This document shows positions 1-8,600 of a stretch of 64,000 bases of DNA, piece after piece. The position numbers and the translations under genes were made by a program. The DNA lies in assembly GCF_001984825.2 (NCBI RefSeq), contig NZ_CP043318.1, positions 682,001-746,000 on the forward strand, written 5' to 3'. Each line of letters begins with the position of its first letter. Position 1 is the first letter of the stretch. The notes under the pieces were generated by a model. That model was not told the origin of the DNA and made no database searches. It worked only from the letters and a program-made list of their open reading frames with translations. Source of the stretch: Enterobacter chengduensis (lineage in GTDB: Bacteria; Pseudomonadota; Gammaproteobacteria; Enterobacterales; Enterobacteriaceae).

Positions 1-1472
1 ATAAACAGGCCGGGACGCTCGATATCTTCATATACCGCCCAGCTCATCGCCCCGGCGCGGCGGCGCACCCGGCGCAGCTCGTGGACCGCCTCCAGGAAGG
101 CTTTGGCGTTTTGCGGGTCGATGAGATACTCGTGCGACACCAGCACCGGGCCGCGCTCGTTCGGCAGGTCAATCTCCACGCCGTCCAGCGGCTGGCCGCT
201 CAGGTCGAGGTTCAGGTCCGGATCTTTCTCCAGCTTCCAGCGGAACACGGTGGCGCTTGCCAGCACCATCCCCAGCGTGGCGACCACCAGCGAGGTTGGG
301 GTACCGAACCGGGAGGCGATCTGCCCCCAGAGGGCGCTGCCCGCGGTCATCGAGCCGAAGAACACCGTCAGATACACCGCCAGCGCGCGGGCCTTCACCC
401 AGCGGGCGGCGCTGCGCTGCGCGCCGAGGTTGAGGGTGGAGAGCACCGCAATCCACGCGAAGCCGGTGAAGAATTCAAACAGGTTGAGCAGCCAGACGTG
501 GCGCACAAACGCCAGCGCCAGCATGGTCAGGGCAAAGGTCAGGCTGGCGGCCACCATCAGGCGGTCGGCGTTCAGCCGCTGGCGCAGGCGCGGCAGCAGG
601 ATCGCCCCGGCAATCGCCCCCAGCCCAATGCACGCCAGCATCACGCCGTAGCCCGCCGGACCTAAGCCCAGCTCGCGGCGCGCCACCAGCGGCAGCAGCG
701 CCCAGCCTGCGCTGCCGAAAACGAAGAAGGCCACGGTGCGCACCAGCACGTTGCGCAGCACCGGCGCGGCGTGCACGTAGCGAATGCCGGATCGCACCGC
801 CGAGAAGAAATGCTCCGGCGGCAGGCGCTGCACCGATGGGGCCTGACGCCAGCGCCACAGTACCCACGCCACGCCGACCACGGACAGCGCGTTCAGGGCA
901 AACACCATCCACGGCCCGGCGAGCGACAGCAGAAAACCACCCAGCGCGGGGCCAATCGCCCGGCTGATGTTTACCCCGAGCGAGTTCAGCGCCACGGCGG
1001 CGCCCAGCTCCGGCTTGCTCACCAGGTCCGGCACCACGGCCTGGAACGGCGGCGAGCTCATCGCCGCGCCGACGCTCAGCAGAAACGTCGCCACCAGCAG
1101 CACGGCGGGGGTGACGTGTCCGGTGAACGACAGCACCGTAAGCCCGGCGGCGGCGATGAACACCCACAGCTGGGAGAAGAGCAGGTATTTACGCCGGTCG
1201 ACGATGTCCGCCATCACCCCGGACGGCAGGGCGAAGAGGAACATCGGCAGGCTGCTGGCCGCCTGCACCAGCGCGATGTCCAGCGGATCGGCGCTCAGGG
1301 TCAGCATGCTCCAGTTGATGCCGACATCGCTCATCCATGAGCCGACGTTAGAGACCACCGTGGCGATCCACAGCATCCTGAACACCGGCTGGCCTAGCGG
1401 CTGCCAGGGTGAAACCGTTGATGCGGACGTCGTCTCGACGTGTGCGTCGCGAACGTCGTTAACCTGGGTCAT
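1..1472 (-). CDS. MFS exporter, EntS-like (MFS_3 family), 3' end cut by window
   Basis: This inner-membrane transporter starts at the ATG at 1472 and is open to the left edge, so its C-terminus is missing. The reading begins MTQVNDVRDAHVE, continues through many hydrophobic segments (for example WIATVVSNVGSWMSD and ALPSGVMADIVDRRK, the MFS loop 2-3 signature) and ends in a soluble tail (VEIDLPNERGPVLVSHEY). That layout is known from the MFS_3/EntS-like effector family. The ATG overlaps the doxX stop as ATGA, so the gene is translationally coupled. It is the third gene of an operon after the amidohydrolase and doxX. Its substrate cannot be read from the sequence; export of a product or toxic intermediate of the amidohydrolase is inference. 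Confidence 0.85.
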   Translation of the reverse strand, partial: MTQVNDVRDAHVETTSASTVSPWQPLGQPVFRMLWIATVVSNVGSWMSDVGINWSMLTLSADPLDIALVQAASSLPMFLFALPSGVMADIVDRRKYLLFSQLWVFIAAAGLTVLSFTGHVTPAVLLVATFLLSVGAAMSSPPFQAVVPDLVSKPELGAAVALNSLGVNISRAIGPALGGFLLSLAGPWMVFALNALSVVGVAWVLWRWRQAPSVQRLPPEHFFSAVRSGIRYVHAAPVLRNVLVRTVAFFVFGSAGWALLPLVARRELGLGPAGYGVMLACIGLGAIAGAILLPRLRQRLNADRLMVAASLTFALTMLALAFVRHVWLLNLFEFFTGFAWIAVLSTLNLGAQRSAARWVKARALAVYLTVFFGSMTAGSALWGQIASRFGTPTSLVVATLGMVLASATVFRWKLEKDPDLNLDLSGQPLDGVEIDLPNERGPVLVSHEYLIDPQNAKAFLEAVHELRRVRRRAGAMSWAVYEDIERPGLF

Positions 1473-1876
1473 GCGAACCTCTCCGCTGCCTTACGCTGCA
1501 ATCGCCACTGGCCCGGCCCGGTGAGGGCAAGGGTGGTGAAGATAATCAGCAGCAGCCAGCCAAACTGCCCTTCGGCAATCGACCAGTTCGGGTGGACCGC
1601 CAGCATCGCCACCAGCAGCACGGCGATAATCGGCAGGCACGCCAGGCGGGTGTACACGCCCGCAATGATAAACAGCGGGCAAACCACCTCGGCGACAATC
1701 GCCGGGATCAGGCTGGCGTAAGGCCCGAAGCCGAACGGATCTTCAATGCGCGTCAGCTCTTCGCTGAAGTGCAGCACCTTCGGCAGGCCGTGCACGTAGA
1801 GCAGCAGCAGGCTGCCGGTCAGGCGCAGGAAGAACAGCCCCAGGTCAACCCGGGGCGGCATAGTGGTGTTTTTCAT
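1469..1876 (-). CDS. DoxX family membrane protein
   Basis: This 135-residue protein has four hydrophobic stretches and the N-terminal pattern LGLFFLRLTGSLLLLYVHGLPK with an acidic and aromatic loop (FGFGPYASL), typical of DoxX-like quinone-associated membrane proteins. Its ATG (1876-1874) shares one base with the amidohydrolase stop, and its own stop overlaps the MFS start, so the three genes are tightly coupled. DoxX proteins are tied to redox or thiol homeostasis in some bacteria; the role here is unknown. Family is fairly certain, function is not. Confidence 0.85.
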   Translation of the reverse strand: MKNTTMPPRVDLGLFFLRLTGSLLLLYVHGLPKVLHFSEELTRIEDPFGFGPYASLIPAIVAEVVCPLFIIAGVYTRLACLPIIAVLLVAMLAVHPNWSIAEGQFGWLLLIIFTTLALTGPGQWRLQRKAAERFA

Positions 1877-3747
1877 CAGAATGCAAAGCAGCTGCAGCCC
1901 AGCGCCCCCCAGAAAGCGTTATCGTCGGACACCGGCATCTCTGACGTGCGGGCAAAATCATGCTGGTGGCGGTGAACCCCGCACGGGCCGCTGCAGTGGT
2001 GAACGGTGCTCATGCCCACGCGTGCGGCCTGCGGCGGCGCGCTGCGGTAGTGGCCCGGCACCTTGACCACCGGGGACCAGTCGGGCAGAACCGGAATGGC
2101 GGGCGGCGCGAGCGGGCCAAAGGTGCCTGCTGCGTAGACGATATCGCCGTTGACCACCGTGAGGACGGACTCGATGCCCTTGATCTCCTCCTCCGGCACG
2201 CGGAAGTAGTCTTTGCTTAGCACCGCCAGGTCGGCGAGCTGGCCGACCTTGATCTGCCCCTTCTGATTCTGCTCGCTGGAGAACCACGCGCTGCCCTGGG
2301 TCCAGAGCATCAGGGCGGTGTCGCGATCCAGACGGGCGCTGTGGTCGTACATCCGCATCCCGCCGACGGTGCGGCCGGAGACCAGCCAGTAGAGCGCGGT
2401 CCACGGGTTGTAGCTCGCCACGCGGGTGGCGTCCGTTCCCAGGCCCACCGGGACGCCGGTCTCGAGCATTTTCGCCACCGGCGGCGTGTGGCGGGTGGCG
2501 TCGATACCGTAACGCTCGGCAAAGTACTCCCCCTGGAAGGCCATGCGGTGCTGGACGGCAATGCCGCCGCCGAGCGCCTTGATGCGGTCGATGTTGGCCT
2601 GGGTGACGGTTTCCGCGTGGTCAAAGAACCAGTGCAGGCCGTTGAACGGAATGTCGCGGTTCACCTTCTCGAACACGTCCAGCATGCGGCTGATGGACTC
2701 GTTGTAGGTGGCATGCAGGCGGAACGGCCAGCGGTGCTCCACCAAATGGCGCACCACGCGCTCCAGCTCGTCCTCCATGCCCGGCGCGAGATCCGGGCGG
2801 GGTTCGAGGAAATCTTCAAAATCGGCGGCGGAGAAGACCAGCATCTCGCCCGCGCCGTTATGGCGGAAGAAGTCGCTGCCCTGGCCCGGCGTGAGCATGT
2901 CGGTCCATTTCTCAAAGTCCTCCAGCTCGTGGCCCGGACGCTGGGTAAACAGGTTGTAGGCGATGCGGATGGTCATCTGCTTTTTCTCGTGCAGCTCGGC
3001 AATCACCTCGTAATCTTCCGGGTAGTTCTGGAAGCCGCCGCCCGCGTCGATGGCGCTGGTCAGCCCCAGGCGGTTCAGCTCGCGCATGAACTGGCGGGTG
3101 GAGTTGACCTGCTGCTCCAGCGGCAGCTTCGGCCCTTTGGCCAGCGTGGCGTAGAGGATCATGGCGTTAGGGCGGGCAATCAGCATCCCGGTCGGGTTGC
3201 CGTTAGCGTCGCGCTGGATCTCGCCGCCCGGCGGATTCGGCGTGTCTTTGGTGTAGCCGACCACCTTCAGCGCGGCGCGGTTGAGCAGGGCGCGGTCGTA
3301 GAGGTGCAGGATGAAAACCGGGGTGTCCGGCGCGGCGGCGTTGATCTCGTCCAGCGTCGGCATGCGGCGCTCGGCAAACTGGAACTCGGTCCAGCCGCCC
3401 ACCACGCGCACCCACTGGGGCGACGGCGTGCGCAGGGCCTGCTCTTTCAGCATCCGCAGGGCGTCGGCCAGCGACGGCACGCCTTCCCAGCGCAGCTCGA
3501 GGTTGTAGTTCAGCCCGCCGCGAATGAGGTGCAGGTGCGAATCGTTCAGCCCGGGGATGGCGGTGTGGCCTTTCAAATCGACCACTTTCGTACCGTCGCA
3601 GTGGTGTTGCATCTCCTCGGCGACGGTACCCACCTCCAGAAATTTTCCATCGCGCACGGCAACGGCTTCCGCGATGGGGTTCTCGCGATCGACGGTATGA
3701 AACTGGCCGTTAACCAGAATGAGATCGGCTTTACCGAGGGTAACCAT
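1876..3747 (-). CDS. YtcJ-like amidohydrolase (Amidohydro_3)
   Basis: This 623-residue metal-dependent hydrolase is of the YtcJ/N-substituted formamide deformylase type. The N-terminus has the small beta domain (LILVNGQFHTVDRENP, AVRDGKFLEVGT) and then the first metal motif IPGLNDSHLHL around residue 67-77. Further metal-site regions are LHATYNES, HWFFDHAET and VGLGTDATR. The C-terminus carries an unusual His/Cys-rich tail (VHHCSGPCGVHRHQHDFA). It is the first gene of the operon with doxX and the exporter, and diverges from the cysteine hydrolase at 3966 across a 218-base promoter region. Such enzymes cleave C-N bonds in amides or cyclic ureides; the substrate cannot be told. Confidence 0.88.
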   Translation of the reverse strand: MVTLGKADLILVNGQFHTVDRENPIAEAVAVRDGKFLEVGTVAEEMQHHCDGTKVVDLKGHTAIPGLNDSHLHLIRGGLNYNLELRWEGVPSLADALRMLKEQALRTPSPQWVRVVGGWTEFQFAERRMPTLDEINAAAPDTPVFILHLYDRALLNRAALKVVGYTKDTPNPPGGEIQRDANGNPTGMLIARPNAMILYATLAKGPKLPLEQQVNSTRQFMRELNRLGLTSAIDAGGGFQNYPEDYEVIAELHEKKQMTIRIAYNLFTQRPGHELEDFEKWTDMLTPGQGSDFFRHNGAGEMLVFSAADFEDFLEPRPDLAPGMEDELERVVRHLVEHRWPFRLHATYNESISRMLDVFEKVNRDIPFNGLHWFFDHAETVTQANIDRIKALGGGIAVQHRMAFQGEYFAERYGIDATRHTPPVAKMLETGVPVGLGTDATRVASYNPWTALYWLVSGRTVGGMRMYDHSARLDRDTALMLWTQGSAWFSSEQNQKGQIKVGQLADLAVLSKDYFRVPEEEIKGIESVLTVVNGDIVYAAGTFGPLAPPAIPVLPDWSPVVKVPGHYRSAPPQAARVGMSTVHHCSGPCGVHRHQHDFARTSEMPVSDDNAFWGALGCSCFAF

Positions 3748-3825
3748 AACTGCTCCTGACTGAGAGGGGAATGGTCAGGATTATGGGAACCGGTTTCGGC
3801 AAAGATCCAGTTATACAATAGGATA

Positions 3826-3864
3826 GGTATACCAAAGTATAACTATACCTAAGGTTAACTATAC
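3826..3864. promoter_or_regulatory. Repeated GTATAAC-type boxes in a divergent promoter
   Basis: The 218 bases between the amidohydrolase (minus) and the cysteine hydrolase (plus) hold a cluster of related boxes. GGTATACC is a palindrome at 3826-3833. GTATAACTATAC at 3837-3848 is an inverted repeat with a two-base centre. TAACTATAC occurs twice, at 3840-3848 and 3856-3864, 16 bases apart. This is seen directly. That it is the operator for the FixJ-type regulator at 11192-11809 is inference from its position in the block. Confidence 0.45.
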
Positions 3865-3965
3865 GAAGAGATAATTACGCCCAGGGGCGATAAACCGCAG
3901 GATGAGGGTGACTTTATCGCCGTGGCGATCGCGGCGATTTCTCCCCTTAACCACTGGAAAATGCT

Positions 3966-4652
3966 ATGACCTCTTCAAAGCTCGAAGTGTTAACCCCTGC
4001 GAACTGCCAGATTATCTTTATCGATCACCAGCCTCAGATGGCGTTTGGCGTGCAGTCGATTGACCGCCAGGTGCTGAAAAACAACACCGTGGCGCTGGCG
4101 AAAGCGGCTAAGGTCTTCAACATCCCAACCATCATCACCACCGTAGAGACCGAAAGCTTCTCCGGCAATACCTATCCGGAGCTGCTGGACGTCTTCCCGG
4201 GCCAGGACATCCTGGAGCGTACATCCATGAACTCCTGGGACGACCAGAAGGTGCGCGACGCGCTGAAGGCCAACGGCAAGAAGAAGGTGGTGGTTGCCGG
4301 CCTGTGGACCGAAGTGTGCAACAACAGCTTTGCCCTGTGCGCGATGCTGGAAGGCGACTACGAAATTTACATGGTGGCGGATGCCTCCGGCGGCACCTCC
4401 AAAGAAGCCCACGACTTCGCGATGCAGCGCATGATCCAGGCGGGCGTGATCCCGGTAACCTGGCAGCAGGTGATGCTGGAGTGGCAGCGCGACTGGGCGC
4501 GTAAAGAGACCTACACCGCGGTAATGGATATCGTGCGCGAGCACTCCGGCGCGTACGGCATGGGCGTTGATTACGCCTACACCATGGTGCACAAAGCGCC
4601 GTCTCGCCAGAAGAGCGAGCACCGCACCTTAGCGCCGGTTCCGGCTCGCTAA
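3966..4652 (+). CDS. Isochorismatase-like cysteine hydrolase (YcaC type)
   Basis: This 228-residue cytosolic hydrolase belongs to the isochorismatase/nicotinamidase superfamily, YcaC branch. The likely catalytic residues are D20 (FIDHQ), C118 in LWTEVCNNS and R85 (ERTSMNSWD) at the position that is lysine in nicotinamidases but arginine in YcaC, as far as I recall. The C-terminal part (WQRDWARKETY ... YAYTMVHK) is YcaC-like. It opens the plus-strand run and faces the amidohydrolase, so the two hydrolases may act in one catabolic route. The start at 3966 is the only in-frame ATG giving the full N-terminus. Confidence 0.88.
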   Translation: MTSSKLEVLTPANCQIIFIDHQPQMAFGVQSIDRQVLKNNTVALAKAAKVFNIPTIITTVETESFSGNTYPELLDVFPGQDILERTSMNSWDDQKVRDALKANGKKKVVVAGLWTEVCNNSFALCAMLEGDYEIYMVADASGGTSKEAHDFAMQRMIQAGVIPVTWQQVMLEWQRDWARKETYTAVMDIVREHSGAYGMGVDYAYTMVHKAPSRQKSEHRTLAPVPAR

Positions 4653-4713
4653 GCCTCGTCGGCGGGCTGGTCCCTCATCCGGCTCGCCGCTGCTTTTTTC
4701 TCTGGAGTTCACA

Positions 4714-4935
4714 ATGAGCACTGGGCTGATATCCCTTGCCGCAGGCGTATTGATTGGCCTGATGTATGCCGTGCTGAAGGTGCGATCCCCCGCGCCGCCC
4801 GCGCTGGCGCTGATTGGCCTGCTGGGGATGCTGGCGGGTGAGCAGGCGACGCGGCATCTGTTGTCCCGCGACGCCGTGCCGCCGCCTCAGGTGGCCGCTC
4901 CGCAGGGCACCTCGCAGACGGGAGCGTCGTCATGA
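4714..4935 (+). CDS. XapX domain protein, first copy
   Basis: This is a 73-residue membrane protein with two hydrophobic segments: one from residue 4 to 21, and ALALIGLLGMLAGEQ. Between them lies the family signature (L)KVRSPAPPALAL. XapX (DUF1427) proteins are small membrane proteins of unknown role, often found beside hydrolases. Its TGA overlaps the ATG of the next copy as ATGA. The tail is a short disordered Pro/Gln/Ser stretch. Family certain, function unknown. Confidence 0.85.
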   Translation: MSTGLISLAAGVLIGLMYAVLKVRSPAPPALALIGLLGMLAGEQATRHLLSRDAVPPPQVAAPQGTSQTGASS

Positions 4936-5192
4936 AAGCATGGATAATTTCGCTGGTGTGCGGCGTGGCAGCTGGGGTAATTTACGCCCTGCTCGACGTC
5001 CATTCCCCGGCGCCGCCGGTTGTCGCCCTGCTTGGCCTGTTTGGCATGCTGGTGGGCGAACAGCTCATCCCGGTGGGACGGCGTTTACTGAGTCGCGAAC
5101 CGCTTACCCTCGCCTGGTTTCGTCACGAATGCGTACCGAAAATCAGCGGCACGGCGCCCCCTGCGCCCGCGAAGGACGATCGCGACGCTTAA
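4932..5192 (+). CDS. XapX domain protein, second copy
   Basis: This 86-residue second XapX protein is overlapped by the first by four bases. It repeats the same layout: a hydrophobic N-terminus, DVHSPAPPVVALLGLFGMLVGEQ, then a longer cytoplasmic tail with GRRLLSREPLTLAWFRHE. The similarity to the preceding gene suggests an old tandem duplication, and the two products may form a heteromer. It lies 23 bases before the receiver gene. Its function is unknown. Confidence 0.85.
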   Translation: MKAWIISLVCGVAAGVIYALLDVHSPAPPVVALLGLFGMLVGEQLIPVGRRLLSREPLTLAWFRHECVPKISGTAPPAPAKDDRDA

Positions 5193-5215
5193 TGATTTGT
5201 GAGAGGAAAGACAGC

Positions 5216-5596
5216 ATGACGCTGCCGTGGCGCATTGCCATCATTGATGACGAACGTTCCGTTCGCAGCGGGCTGAGTAATCTCCTGGAGTCGGAAGGCT
5301 ATTCGGCCGATACGTTTGATTCGGCAGAGGTGTTTCTCAGCCATCCGCTCGCCCTGTCCGGCGCGGCGCTGGTGATCGCCGATCTCAAGCTGCGGGGCAT
5401 GAGCGGCCTGGAGCTGTTTGACAAGCTGCGGCTGCTGGCCGTCCCGCCGCCGCCCGTGATCTTTATCTCCGGTCATGCAGATGAAAATATGCAGCGGTAC
5501 GCTCTCAGCCTGGGCGCCGCTGCATTTTTGCGTAAGCCCATTAACATCGATATTCTGCTGGATCATATTCAGCGGGAGCTGGCCCGCCGACAATAA
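5216..5596 (+). CDS. Single-domain response regulator (receiver only)
   Basis: This 126-residue CheY-like receiver has no output domain. The acidic pair is D11-D12 (IIDDERSV), the phospho-acceptor D56 (VIADLKLRGMSG), the switch serine S85 (FISGHAD) and K107 (LRKPINI). The start at 5216 (MTLPWRIAI) follows a GAGAGGAAAG ribosome site; a longer in-frame opening from 4814 would run through both xapX genes and is rejected. It ends nine bases before the large kinase gene, so it is probably a phosphate acceptor or sink for it. Confidence 0.88.
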   Translation: MTLPWRIAIIDDERSVRSGLSNLLESEGYSADTFDSAEVFLSHPLALSGAALVIADLKLRGMSGLELFDKLRLLAVPPPPVIFISGHADENMQRYALSLGAAAFLRKPINIDILLDHIQRELARRQ

Positions 5597-5605
5597 GGAT
5601 CGCGG

Positions 5606-8600
5606 ATGAACGAACACGAGCAGCCTGCATTCTGGCCCGCCCAGGGGAATCTTCACCAGGGGCGGGTTTTTGTCCTTAAAGAGGATGTGATGTTTACCGT
5701 GCTGGCGCAGGAGGGCGGCATCGCCTGGATGCACGCGCGGCATCCGCATTCCGGCGGCTCGTTCATTATCGCCACCGCGGTGAGCGACGAAGAGGAAGAG
5801 CGGGCCACCCGGCTGCTTAAAAACGAGTTTGCGCTGCGTGACGTGCTGCAGGACGGCTGGGCCATCCGCGCCGTCGCCTCCACCCAGTACCGGGGGCGCT
5901 TCGCGCTGGTGTACGCCCCGTTTGCGTTTGAGCTGCTGGCGCGGCGCGCGGGCAGGGCGATCTCGGGCATCACGCGCTTTATCGAGATGGCGATCCAGAT
6001 CTGCGTTCCCCTGCGCCAGATGCACCTGCAAAACCTGATCCACGGCGATATCAAACCCGGCTCGATATTTGTTCATCACGATGCCACCTGCCGCCTGGGC
6101 AGCTTTGGCCTTTCCTGCAGCCTCTCCGAAGCCTTCTCCCAGACCCGGCTTGCCGTGCAGGGCGGAACGCCCGCGTATATGTCGCCAGAGCACACCACCC
6201 GCACCCGGCGCGCCGTCGACTGCCGCAGCGATCTCTACAGCCTCGGCATGGTGCTGTATGAACTCCTGACCGGACGCCTGCCGTTTGATCTGGGAGAGGA
6301 CGATCAGACCCGCTGGGCGCACTACCACATTGCCTCGGCGCCGCTGGCTCCGGACGCGATCCGCCCGGACGTGCCGGGCATGCTGTCGACCATCATCCTG
6401 AAGCTGCTGGAGAAGCATCCCGATAACCGCTACCAGACGGTCGACGGGCTGATTGCCGACCTGCGACGCTGCCAGGCGATGTTGACCGGTGAGGGCGAGA
6501 TCGCCCCCTTTACTCCCGGCCAGCAGGACCGCACCCCGGCGATCCACCTGGCGGACTCCCTGTTCGCCGCGCATCCGCAGGCGAATGACGTGATTGCCGC
6601 GTTTGAGCGGGTGAGGCAGAGCCGGGTGCCGGAGCTGGTGACCATCGGCGGGCCGTCGGGGATCGGCAAATCCTCGATCATCGCGACGGCGCTCAAAACG
6701 CTGCAGCAGCGCACGGTGCTGCTGGCGGTGGGCAAAGTCGATCAGTTTTCGCCGTCGCTGCCCTACGGCGTACTCAGCTCCGCCTTCCGCACCCTGACGC
6801 TGCACCTGCTGGGGCTGCCCGCGGACGACGTGGCGAAGTGGAAAATCCGCCTGTCTCGCGCGCTGGAAGGGTATGAAGAACTGGCCGTTAGCCTCGTGCC
6901 CGAGCTGGGCCTGCTGCTTGAGAGCAAGCCGCGCTTCTCGGCGGATACGTTTTCCATTGATGCCCGGGCGCGCTTCAGCCATATGGTGCTGGCGCTGGTG
7001 AAAACCTTTGCCTCGCAGGGCTGCCCGCTGGTGCTGGTGCTCGACGATCTCCAGTGGAGCGACGCCGCCAGCCTGCAGACGCTCAACGCTCTGCTGATGA
7101 ACTGCGGCGCGGTTCCGCTGCTGGTGGTCGTGGCGCACCGGGATATCGGCTCCGTGGCCGACGAAGCCCTGCAGGCGCTGCTGGTCAGCCTGCCGGAGGC
7201 GGCGCAAAACGCGAGCGAGATTGTCCCGCAGGCGCTCTCGGTGAGAGCGGTAGCGCGCTGGCTGGCGACGCTGTTTCGCACCCGCAGCGCGGCGACGACC
7301 GACCTCGCGACGCTGATCCACGAGAAGACGGGCGGCAACCCGCTCTTTGTGCACGAGTTTTTCCGCCGCATCGTTGATGACGGCCTGGTGGTGCACAACA
7401 AATATCAGGACAGGTGGCACTACGATCTGCAGGCGATCCGCGCAAGGCACTACACCGAAAACGTCGTCACCCTGGTGCTGGAGCAGCTCGAAGAGCTGCC
7501 CGACGAGACGCGCCGCCTGCTGGGCAGCCTCGCCTGTCTCGGCGGCACCGGCGAGATGGAGATGATCTGCCGCGTGGTCGGCCTGTCGATGGCGGAAATG
7601 CGCTACGCGCTGCACCCGGCGGTGATGGCGCAGCTGATCGTGCTGACGGGAAAAGCGTACTCCTTCACCCACGACCGGGTGCAGGAGGCCGCCTTTGCGC
7701 TGCTGGATCGGCATGAGAAAAGCCATCTTCACCTGACCACCGCCAGCCTGCTGGCCGACGCCGCGCGTCAGGCGGCGGGGAACGAGCTGCTGTTCCGCGC
7801 CGTCCACCACGTCACCGCCGCGCTGGACAGCATCCAGCCCGCGCCGCAGCGCCAGAGGTTCCGCGAGCTGAGCCTGCTGGCCGCGCGCCGCGCGAAGCGT
7901 TCGGGGGATTACCTTTCGGCGCTGAGCTATATCCAGACCGCCAGAGCGCTGGGCAACGCCGGAACGGTGTCAGACTTTATGCTCGATATCGAAGAGGCGG
8001 GCTGCGAGTTTGCGCTCGGGCACCTGGCGCGCACCCGCGAGCTGTGCGACGCGATCCTCGGCTGCCCCGGCGCGCTGACCGAAAAGGCGCTGGCGGCCAA
8101 CCTGCTGGTGGAGGTCTACATTCGCCAGTCGGACAGCCGTCTGGCGCTGGAGGCGGCGCTCTGCTGGCTGGGGATTTTTGGCATCCAGATTGGGCGCTAT
8201 CCGGAAGATGCCGACTGTGACGAGGCCTGGGAACAGTTTTGTCGTCGCGCGGGCGACGCGCCGCAGGCCCTGTTTGCCCCGCTGTCGCGGATGGATAATC
8301 CGGAAACCGAAGCGGTGATGAACCTGCTCTACAGCGCCAGCATCTGCGCCAGCTTCATCTGCCCGCGCCTGCACTTTTTGCTGCTCTGCCGCATGATGCA
8401 CCTGACCCTCGACCACGGCATCACCGGCGCGTCCACCACGGCGATGGCCTGGTTTGGCGTGCTGATGGGCCACCGCTACGCCGAGTATCGCCTCGGGTTC
8501 CAGTACGGCACCCTGGCCCGCGAGCTGGTGAGTCGCCACGGCTACGATGCGTTTGAAGCCAAAACCCTGCTGCCGCTCGATCAGCTCAGCGTCTGGACCC

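Noticed and set aside
2341..3759. A 472-codon plus-strand frame opposite the amidohydrolase
   Set aside because: No motifs; it mirrors the codon bias of the real gene on the minus strand.
5189..7810. An 873-codon open frame on the minus strand opposite the large kinase
   Set aside because: The product is Gln/Arg/His-rich low-complexity sequence without motifs, typical of the antisense of GC-rich coding DNA, and the plus strand has a clear multidomain protein.
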